Positions 56,561-64,000 of a stretch of DNA of 64,000 nucleotides are shown one piece after another. The stretch lies in NCBI RefSeq assembly GCF_018446385.1, contig NC_055991.1:116417794-116481793 (forward strand). Reading direction: 5' to 3'. This stretch comes from Zingiber officinale (lineage: Eukaryota > Streptophyta > Magnoliopsida > Zingiberales > Zingiberaceae). How positions within the stretch are numbered: the first letter of the stretch is position 1; each line of letters begins with the position of its first letter. A program made the translations under genes and the position numbers. The notes under the pieces are model-generated. The model saw nothing but the letters and a program-made list of their open reading frames with translations. It did not search any database and was not told the origin of the DNA.

Positions 56561-56974
56561 AATCCAATATCATTTTGTCACTTTGTAACTATAATACTAA
56601 TCTGATATCATTTTTTCATTAAAATGATTGCAAATAATGAAGAATCATTAATGCCACTAACATAAGTGCAGAATGAAGTCATTAATCAACTGTAACTAAA
56701 TATATAAAGTCATAAACAGAACAAGCATAAAAAGGATACCTCACATTTATTTTTGCAGTCCTGCTGTCCTTGTTGTTCCTGATTACGAGGACACAAGTCA
56801 AGAGCCCAAACAAGTCCACCAGCATGCAAAATGAAGTCATTGCTGCAAAATAATTGTCTTCCATTAATGGAAAGAATAGCAAGATATGGAGATGGCAAAA
56901 ACTAATAGCTAAAAGTCATATAGAGAATTGAATAAATTCAAGAGTTTATAGATCAATGTATGATAATAAAACTC
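56561..56974. other. No gene seen
   Basis: AT-rich single-copy sequence with a small local repeat (CTATAATACTAAT...ATATCATTTT twice, 56552-56612). Two overlapping minus ORFs of 62-66 codons lack any domain. Confidence 0.5.
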
Positions 56975-57141
56975 CAACAAATAAAAGGTAGCTTGGTGTA
57001 AGAAGTTCCTATCAATATAGGATTCAGGGAAAGAGTTTATCATGCACAATTTTATCTTACTTTGTAAAAGGTTATTTCTGAGACTTGAACCCGTGACCTC
57101 TAGATCACACGATAATAATTATACTGTTACACAAAGGCTAC
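56975..57141 (-). mobile_element. SINE of the Au type
   Basis: On the minus strand a tRNA-related head (TGTAACAGTATAATTATTAT) with B box GGTTCAAGTCTC (57080-57091) is followed by a body and an end (GGAACTTCTTACACCAAGCT then ACCTTTT) that follow the pattern of plant Au SINEs. About 165 bases, no flanking duplication resolved. Confidence 0.6.
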
Positions 57142-57799
57142 TGGCCAAGAGATCTATCAAGGAAACTTAATAGATCCCACCAAAAGTAATGCTTAAAAAT
57201 TAGACTTAAAAATAGAAGAATATTAAAACCTAATAAGAAAACTCCCATAAGAAGACAAACTGCTAGGAAACCAGAGCAACTATATGCAAAGAGAATAGGA
57301 AAAAGTTCAGATATGAACCATATGGCATTGCACTGGAGGAAAACATGTATGTTGTTATCCATATAAAACTGAATTTTCTTTGAACTGAGCACAGTGGTGT
57401 ACACACAACTTTGCAAGTTATATTAGTTTCGAAGCCCAATATAACCAACATAACTTTAGTATCAATTATTTTTAATCATAGTAAATGTCAATCCCCCTCC
57501 CCTCCATTAAAAATTTCCAAGGAAATGAAGCACATAACACTTATTAATAGAACTATGCGCCTACAATCAAAGGTATACGGTAGCTGATTTTCTTGTGTTT
57601 TATCTTGCTTTTGTCAATAGTAACCCATATTAACTATTAATAAATTTCTTTTTGATAGCTAAAATAGGAAAAGAGTTCAGAGTCTGTATCATGGCATACT
57701 AATGCTGGTTCATACAGTTGTCAGCATGAATTAATACAAACCTCATACCAATCAAATCACTAACTGGCATGGTATATAAAGTAAGTTCCTTGCTTGCGA
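57142..57799. other. No gene seen
   Basis: AT-rich sequence; two overlapping minus ORFs of 92 and 62 codons (57138-57451) look like chance or transposon remnants without domains. Confidence 0.5.
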
Positions 57800-58245
57800 C
57801 TAAATTTCATTAAGCAATTGTATCTCCAAGCGAAGAGAATACACAATGTTTCTAACCTTCTATCATTTTAGTAAGTGACTCATATATATTGACGATAGAA
57901 TTCATACACATTATACATAAATATCATTACAAGTGAAAATATGAAAATACATAAATTAGGAAAACAATAAGTATTTTCTAATAATAATTATTCTCTAATA
58001 ACTAGGAAACAAATAACTATTTTCTAATAATAATTATTCCATAATAACTAGGAAATAAATAACTATTTACTTATATTAATTATTTCCTAATACACCCTCT
58101 CAAGATGATGTCCCAGAAATGACGCAAATCTTATTACAAACAGCAAACAGTCGAGGTCGAGAAAGCGACTTGGTAAGTGCATCAGTCAACTGATCTTCAG
58201 CAGAAATATGAGTAACTCGTAGTTCGGAGGCAGGTTTGCAGAAAT
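57800..58245 (-). mobile_element. copia tail: end of RNase H and LTR fragment
   Basis: Minus strand 58245-58100 reads LRVTHISAEDQLTDALTKSL, the usual last motif of copia pol, then a stop. CTTGAGAGGG as polypurine tract follows, and at 58094 an LTR starts TGTATTAGGAAATAATTAAT with three copies of a CTAGTTATTA-type word. The far LTR end is uncertain (about 57800). The coding part starts exactly where the PPR reading ends. Confidence 0.65.
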
Positions 58246-58866
58246 TGCTCATCCATAATCATTAGGTCATGTCTCACTATCCCTAGTTGGAAAAGAGACA
58301 AAGCTTCATTATGCTGCCCGTTTCTAGAATAGGCACACATAAGAGAAGTCCAAGCCAGCCGAAAGTTCTCTTCATGGACCAAACTCGTAAACATCTCCCG
58401 AGCATCATGAATCCTACCACATTTAGAACACATATCAAGTAAAGCAGCTTCAATCCAAGCACTCAATTTGCAGCCAGATTTAATCAAGAAAGCATGAATC
58501 TGCTCACTCTTCTTCATATCAGTGACCAAGGCACAAGCGTTCATAGCACTAGTCAGCGTAAAATCTGAAATCTCCAAGCCATTTAGCAACATCAACTGAA
58601 AATTTTCTAGACCTCGAGAACCTTCTCTATTATGACATAAACCAGCTAAAAGAGCATTATAAGTCACACAATTCCTGCATTTGATCAAAAACCTGAACAG
58701 CAGATTCAACTAAACCAAATTCCATAAACGCATTAAGCATCCCAGTCCAAGATACATCATCTTTTGTAGGCATTTTCTCGAAGACATCAGCCACACCTTC
58801 TATAGAACCGAACTGAGTGTAGAACGAAACCAAAGCATTTCCTACACTTCAATTCAGATTTTAACT
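58246..58866 (-). pseudogene. Pentatricopeptide repeat (PPR) gene fragment
   Basis: Minus strand. 58866-58690 reads GNALVSFYTQFGSIEGV and VSWTGMLNAFMEFGLVE; after FDQMQ a one-base shift moves to RNCVTYNALLAGLCHNREGS, LEISDFTLTSAMNACALVTD, KSEQIHAFLIKSGCKLSAW, ALLDMCSKCGRIHDAREMF, LAWTSLMCAYSRNGQHNEAL, ending LMIMDE at about 58246. These are about four and a half P/L/S-type repeats of an organelle RNA-binding protein. They resemble the EMB175 (At5g03800) type as I remember it. The gene lacks both ends and has one frameshift, so it is a pseudogene, with a copia tail fused to its 3' side. Confidence 0.8.
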
Positions 58867-59088
58867 AACACAGGCAATAGAAGACTAATTGCTAATTGGC
58901 TTTTCTCAAACTGCATGCTATTAGTGAATAAAGAAGGAATCAATCTCCATAAACAATCACAAATAACAAGAATAAATCAATCAATCAATCAATTAATCAC
59001 AACGAATGTATACAACAGTCACAGAGTACATAACGAACAAAATAATAATCAAATGGTAAAATCAGCCAACGCTCCGTCAGTCATGTCA

Positions 59089-59718
59089 TCATCTCCTCTG
59101 CTTCTTCTGGTCATTCTCCGGAAGATCCTGGCAACGGCGCTTGAGATTGCCGGTAGTAGTAGGTGGAATGATTATTTCACCGTTTCCGGCGATGACAGTG
59201 CCCAAAGCGGGCGTAGGAGAAGGGAGGAGCGACCGTCGGAGGTGGTCGAGATGAGCGGCTCTTCGCTCGATCAGACTGTGCAAATGGAGGATGATGTCGA
59301 GACATCCCGTGTCCGAACTGGCGGCGTGGACCTCTGACTCGTAAATCATGGTCGCCATGGCGACGGCGCGTTGACGGGGGAGGAGGGGCTCCAGGATCTT
59401 CTTCATCTTGCTGACGCCGAACAGACGGTGAGCCTTTTGGAACCTACTTTCGTCTGCCGCAGGGAAAAACGGGGCGAGAAGGCAGTCGCCGTTGCACTTC
59501 TGGCGACGGAATCTACAAGCGGCGCAGGCTTTGGACGACACAGATTCGTAGAAGGAGGAATACGGCGAATGATCATCCACATCGGTGGTTGTCGTTGGGA
59601 AGGAAGGCAACGACGACAAAGGCGGAGGCGGCGTTGAAACGGGAAGCGGCAGCGGCGGATGAACAGGAATAGGTGGAGAAGGGGGGCGATAGGCGGCCTC
59701 GTAAACCCTTGAATCCAT
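59089..59718 (-). CDS. LOB-domain (LBD/AS2-like) transcription factor, LBD22/27-like
   Basis: 209 residues from the ATG at 59718; an in-frame extension to 59766 would need a TTG start and is not used. A proline-rich N-terminus (residues 10-50) precedes the LOB domain: the zinc-binding C block CAACRFRRQKCNGDC (CX2CX6CX3C, near residue 70), then CLLAPFFPA, and a GAS-like block FQKAHRLFGVSKMKKIL in which the usual GAS is GVS. The last part, AMATMIYESEVHAASSDTGC, is the diverged end of the domain; the class I leucine-zipper-like coil is weak. The protein should be a nuclear DNA-binding regulator of organ or pollen development. The long N-terminus before the LOB domain and the GVS variant point to the LBD22/27 branch (inference). 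Single exon, no stops. The promoter is on the right. Confidence 0.88.
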   Translation of the reverse strand: MDSRVYEAAYRPPSPPIPVHPPLPLPVSTPPPPLSSLPSFPTTTTDVDDHSPYSSFYESVSSKACAACRFRRQKCNGDCLLAPFFPAADESRFQKAHRLFGVSKMKKILEPLLPRQRAVAMATMIYESEVHAASSDTGCLDIILHLHSLIERRAAHLDHLRRSLLPSPTPALGTVIAGNGEIIIPPTTTGNLKRRCQDLPENDQKKQRR

Positions 59719-59810
59719 ATCCCTCCTTTCTGCTTCTTCTGGCGCCGAAAGATGGAAGAGCGGCAAAGTGAGTGGAGACGGAGAATGGCGGAAGACATTG
59801 GATGCGTTGA

Positions 59811-59818
59811 TTTATATA
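59811..59818 (-). promoter_or_regulatory. Putative TATA box of the LBD gene
   Basis: TATATAAA on the minus strand, 93 bases upstream of the chosen ATG, a normal plant spacing. Confidence 0.6.
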
Positions 59819-59863
59819 CAGAAGGGTTTCTCAATGTGTTGATTTAATTTAATTAATTAGGTC

Positions 59864-60513
59864 AGTCAATCCCGTGTTTTCCGCCACTTTCTTCGTTTTT
59901 TATTTTTAAAAGTATTTTTTTAATATCCAAAGTACCGTTAAATTCTCAAAACGAATTTATTATAATTTTTAGGTAAAATTTATTAAGGATGAGATTAGTA
60001 TTTTATACTAGTGATTGCGCGGTTGTGTGGGCTATGCTCTTTATATACGTGAACTAGGCCCCATATATCAAGTAGGGCAATACATGATCTATAAAAATGG
60101 TTTTAATTTTTTTAGGATTGTCCTAATTTTATTTTTGTAATGAGTAAAGATTCTAATATTTTTATAATTTTATACACCTTCAGGGAGACTTATAAAAAAT
60201 ATAAATTGAGGTGGGCAATTGCCCCATAAAAGTTATACGTGACTCCCTAGTTACGTGTATAATATAATACATGAACGCTTGCGGATTAAATATTAAACTG
60301 ATAAGAAGCCAAAAAAATCGCGCCAGACTCATACAATAGTACAATGCTAAGGTAACAATCGAGAATCTCAACAACAAGTTAATGTAACAAACTCCTCCTT
60401 ATAAAAAAATTAATTTAATATCATACTTTATTTTAGTAAAAAAATCAAGAAAAATATACTTTATAATATTGTCGTATCTCTGCTCACAGTATTGTCAATT
60501 CTAATATTTGAGA
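59864..60513. repeat. Upstream repeat shared with the GST gene, copy 1
   Basis: From CAATCCCGTGTTTTCCGCCA onward the sequence matches 63357-64000 with small differences over its visible length (for example AAATTCTCAAAACGAATTTA and TGCCCCATAAAAGTTATACG). It begins about 145 bases upstream of the LBD ATG. No coding potential. Confidence 0.85.
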
Positions 60514-60929
60514 CTAAATTCTCAATAATATGTCACAGTTGAGTCTCAAACTCTAGATCTCGGATTGATTAATGAGAAAAATTTTCAATAATATACAAGT
60601 CTTCCCCTGTTCCGTCGTTGTCCTCCTTCCCCTGCTCCGACAGCCGCCGATATCATCTTCCCCCTCGTAGCGGTGAGCCATCACCTACCTCTCCTTTCCC
60701 TCTTCTCTCGACGGCGGATACTGCAGGCGGCCTCACGCGGGCAGCTGCGTTTTGGCTACCGCTAGGGGCGGGGTAGGAGCTAGGTTTTGCGCTAACATCG
60801 CAAGGAGGAGGGGGGTGTCGCCTCCTTCGGTCTCCAGGCCGATGTCATTAAGGTCGCATGCAGGGAAAAGTCCTCCTCTCACGCTCCTCTTTCCTTATCG
60901 CTCCTCGCTGAGGTCGATAGCCTACCTTT
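60514..60929. other. Unclassified, GC-rich in its second half
   Basis: AT-rich to about 60600, then pyrimidine-rich and GC-rich sequence (CTTCCCCTGTTCCG ...) resembling a transposon leader or exonised 5' region. Plus ORF 60752-60946 has no domain. Confidence 0.4.
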
Positions 60930-61215
60930 TTGGCCATCTCCATTGAGAGAGTTGTCTCCTGACGCCGCTAGCCAGGGCGCCAGCTACACCACACTAGCAT
61001 CGCCTCCTCTACACACACGATGTCGTCCCTGCTGCCCCCCATTGCCTTGCCGACAAGTGTCACACTTCGCAGCCTCCTTGGTTGGCACCCTCCGCACGTT
61101 AGCGGCCCAAGGGTCGACAATCCACTTGCTGGATCAGCCATTGTGCTGACGTGGTGTTGTTGCTGGGGTCGGGTCTCTATGCCGATATGGTGTTTCGGCT
61201 TTCGCGCTGCTACTA
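60930..61215. repeat. Unclassified GC-rich repeat, copy 2, inverted to 53733-54117
   Basis: Reverse complement of most of 53733-54035, with roughly one change in ten bases by eye. Followed on the right by GC-rich sequence (to about 61620) with no recognised product, although two overlapping ORFs of 140-151 codons are open. Confidence 0.7.
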
Positions 61216-62396
61216 TGGATCCGAAAGCCATTATTATGTGTTGCGTTTCGGCCTTCTCATCGTTGTGGGTATTATTCGGCATGCGAGCTGCTACTTTGTC
61301 CCGGCCTGTGCGCCGATATTATATCCCGGCCTACGTGTCGAGGTCGCGTCCTATTTTGTTCCACTGTGTCTGGCTCCGTGTCATCAGATCCAACCCTCCA
61401 ACCTTATCAAAGTCATCTACTCTTCCCGGTCACGACAACTAGAGCAGTGTCCCGTTCGAGGGTGCCCCCTCCCCCTAGGGCCAGGGTACGTTACTGTACT
61501 CATCTTGTATTTATTTCGTTGTTCTACTATTATTCGACTACTTATGTATTCATGGGACCCGCCTCGAGCATCAAGGTACCAGAGACCGGGTCAACTCGGT
61601 CGCTGATTACAAGTACTGTTGACTAGAGGACTTCTGACGACTTGGTCAACATAAAAAACAGCTTACCATCTATGCCATGGAAATACGGTCAACATTCCAG
61701 TCATATCATTCCGACAGTTCCATCTTTTCATATTTCGGACAGAATCATATATAAATGTCAGATTATACACCTTCCATTATAAATTGACCCTTAAAAAACA
61801 AAAAAGTATCTTGTTAATAATTTTAATAGCTAGTGACTTATTTCCGTTTAAAATATTGGCTAAGATCTAAACTATAATATCATCGTGGAAATCAATGAAA
61901 AAAAAGAAAATTTTAAGTTTTTAATAGTTTAGGAAATTGAAATAGAATTTAATTTAAAAATAATATATTTTTTTAAAAAAAATAAATTTAATTTAATTTA
62001 TTTATTTGAATTAAAGAAGGTTAAAGTACCAAATGAAAATGTAAAAAATTCAAAAGATAATGATAAGATTATTCGACCATACAAATTTAATTAATTGGAT
62101 AAAAATTTTATTAACACAAATTGACAGTAAAAATCTTGCTAATAAGACCAACAGTAGTGGCAATGTTTCATCTGCATGCATTGCACATATAATGAAAACT
62201 TTTGCGTCGATTAATTTTCGTAGTCGTGCTGAAAAAAAAAACTAAATATCTAAACTCTTAACAAAATAGAACAATAAAGATCCCAAATATTAAATGGTTC
62301 GAATACAGAAAATTCAAACAGACACAATTTTCATTTCAAATTAAAAGGGGCACACCTTTAATTTGCCTTATTATTCTAACCGGTCAGTGTTAATAA
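61216..62396. other. No gene supported
   Basis: 61216-61620 continues the GC-rich unit; ORFs 61020-61442 and 61151-61606 overlap in different frames and show no domain. 61640-62396 is AT-rich, with a 61-codon ORF of no interest, and forms the 3' flank of the GST gene. Confidence 0.5.
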
Positions 62397-63202
62397 TTAA
62401 TTCGTTGCGTCGGCGGCTGCCTTCATCCGCATTGCGCGAATCATCTTAAAGAACTCGACCACCTTCCCGCTCTCCGGCATCACCTCCTTCACCGCCTCGT
62501 GCGCGCGGAAACTCACCACCCACCCGTGTAGTGCCGGCATCGTCGCCTCCTCCAGCAGCTCCAAGCTCAGCACCTCCTCCATCGCCTCGATCCAAACAAC
62601 AAAGCACCCGAGCATGACGTCGAGGAACCCGACTTGATCGCCGCCGAAGAAAGCTTTCCCTTCGCTCAGCTTCACGAAGGCCTCCTCCAGAAGCCGAAGC
62701 CCTGCGCGGAACTGCTCCACCGCCTCCGCCTTGGCTTCCTCTGTCTCAGCCTTTCCTATGGCGACCAACGACGGGAACAACTGCATAGCGCGCGTACGTA
62801 CAACAAAATCAATATCAATTTCGCATGCGGACAAAATACAAGAGTAGATCAAATTCACGGCATGCAAAATATAATCGAAAAAACCTTGTCGTCGACGTAG
62901 AAGGTCCAGAAGCGGTGGAGAGCGCGGTGGTAGGCGTCAGCCGGGAGGATGGCGCCGTAGCCGGACTCCGGCCAGACCTGGTCGATGTACTCCACGATGA
63001 CGGCCGACTCGCAGATGGGGCGGTCGTGGTGGATGAGGACGGGAATCTTCTTGTAGACGGGATTCGACTTGAGGAGCAACTCGCTCTTCTCGCCCAACTT
63101 CTCTGGCAGCAACTCGTACTCCACCTTCTTCAGGCTCAGAGCAATCATCGTTCGTAGCACGAAGGGACTTATCGGTGAGCCGATGAGCTTCACGGCCGCC
63201 AT
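62397..63202 (-). CDS. Tau-class glutathione S-transferase, two exons
   Basis: Exon 1 is 63202-62885 (106 residues), intron 62884-62781 (104 bases, GT...AG, phase 0), exon 2 62780-62397 (127 residues and TAA); 233 residues in total, normal for GSTU. The thioredoxin-like N-terminal domain has the catalytic serine in GSPISPFVLR (Ser12), a cis-proline site KKIPVLIH (residues 51-58) and the glutathione-binding ESAVIVEYID (65-74). The helical C-terminal domain starts around RALHRFWTFYVDDK and includes FLDVMLGCFVVWIEA. The single intron lies at the place usual for tau GST genes, DDK|LFPS. It conjugates glutathione to hydrophobic electrophiles in the cytosol (herbicides, peroxidised lipids). The usual Trp of GSWASPF is Pro here. 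The frame is intact on both exons. Confidence 0.93.
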
Positions 63203-63303
63203 TAATAACTTTTACTGGATATCGATCTCCCAATGCCTCGGAAGGAAGATTAATGGTTGTGGGTGAGTCGATGAAATTAGGGAGATTGTGGTGGGTGTCT
63301 GAG

Positions 63304-63310
63304 TTATATA
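63304..63310 (-). promoter_or_regulatory. Putative TATA box of the GST gene
   Basis: TATATAA on the minus strand, about 100 bases upstream of the ATG and just before the shared upstream repeat begins. Confidence 0.6.
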
Positions 63311-63356
63311 GTCGCCGATCGTATGACTGGTTTGCAGTCGGCGGCTGTGCGACGTC

Positions 63357-64000
63357 AGCCAATCCCGTGTTTTCCGCCACTTTTCCCCCGTTTTTTATTT
63401 TTAAAAGTATTTTTTTAATATCCAAAGTACCGTTAAATTCTCAAAACGAATTTATTATAATTTTTAGGTAAAATTTATTAAGGACGAGATCAGTATTTTA
63501 TAGTAGTGATTGTGCGCGCACGCGTTGTTGTGTGAGTTATGCTCCTTATATGTGAATTAGGCCTCATATATTAAGTGGGGGACCTATAAGAAATAATTTT
63601 AATTTTTTTTAGGATTATCTTTAATTTTTTGTTTTTAATGAGGAAAGACTCTAATATTTTTATAATTTTATACACCTATAGGGATACTTATAAAAAATAT
63701 AAATTGAGGTGGGGCAACTGCCCCATAAAAGTTATACGTGATTCCCTAGTTGCGTGTATAATATAATATATACATGAACGCGTGCGGGTTAGATATTAAA
63801 CTAATAAGAAGCCAAAAAGGTCACGTCAGACTCATACAATAGTACAATGCTCGAAAATCTCAACAACAAGTTAATGTAATATACTCCTCCTTATAAAAAA
63901 TTAATTTAATAACATACTTTATTTTAGTAAAAAAGCCAAGAAAAATATAGTTTATAATATTGTTGTATTTCTACTCACAGTATTGTCAATTCTAAGATTT
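63357..64000. repeat. Upstream repeat shared with the LBD gene, copy 2
   Basis: Direct repeat of 59864-60513, reaching the window edge and possibly going on. It begins about 155 bases upstream of the GST ATG. Small differences (CGCACGCGTTGTTGTG insertion near 63516, single bases elsewhere). Confidence 0.85.

Noticed and set aside
59719..59766. N-terminal extension of the LBD protein by 16 residues
   Set aside because: Would need a TTG start; the ATG at 59718 follows a TATA box at normal distance.
61020..61626. Overlapping plus-strand ORFs of 140, 151 and 86 codons
   Set aside because: Three frames open at once in a GC-rich stretch that is partly a repeat; no domain recognised, so not called as genes.

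Overview
The window is a piece of a flowering-plant nuclear genome, probably a monocot and possibly of the ginger order (low-confidence guess from the general look of the retrotransposon LTRs). It is dominated by retrotransposons nested inside one another, with a short gene-bearing stretch at the right end. There is no bacterial, phage, CRISPR, rRNA or plasmid content. Positions below were read by eye and element ends rest on LTR termini, primer-binding sites, polypurine tracts and 5-bp target-site duplications (TSDs).

Left part (1-24969). A minus-strand Ty3/gypsy element (1-6130, running off the left edge: pol, gag, primer site, 2.27-kb LTR) sits inside a plus-strand SIRE-like Ty1/copia element ('copia-1', 6131-10378), whose 3' LTR is cut short and fused to the truncated 5' LTR of a second SIRE-like element ('A', 10379-24969). 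Inside the gag gene of A lies a complete, young, 7.2-kb element ('B', 12346-19566) with perfect TSDs, near-identical LTRs, a gag gene and no pol. B shares LTR ends and 3' region with copia-1, so it looks like a non-autonomous partner of that family.

Middle part (24970-53732). A plus-strand LINE (ORF1 at 24970-25762; endonuclease and reverse transcriptase at 46908-49889) is interrupted by copia element 'C' (25763-46907, 277-bp LTRs). C is interrupted in its RT gene by a Tat-type gypsy element 'D' (29149-42985, minus strand, with two antisense ORFs). The tandem repeats of D carry a solo-LTR-like unit 'E' (31464-36306), which carries an inverted unit of its own family, 'F' (33318-35726). A third family member, 'G' (44088-46712), is in the 3' LTR of C. 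This is five levels of nesting. A second, inverted LINE copy (49930 onward, minus) faces the first tail to tail. A 434-bp piece of it is directly duplicated around a 2-kb insertion holding another copia LTR.

Right part (56560-64000). This holds an Au-like SINE, a copia tail fused to a broken PPR gene, an intact LOB-domain transcription factor gene (59089-59718, minus) and an intact two-exon tau-class glutathione S-transferase gene (62397-63202, minus). The last two genes have the same sequence of 640 bp or more lying just upstream of each.

The most unusual signal is in the SIRE-like LTRs. Their 5' parts are chains of short hairpins in which the two stem arms change together from unit to unit (about ten different stems, all still complementary). 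Farther on, just upstream of the TATA box, come paired CG-centred palindromes whose sequence is specific to each family. Together with a roughly 500-bp non-coding module shared by A and by the pol-less element B, this points to selected cis-acting RNA or DNA structures in these elements.
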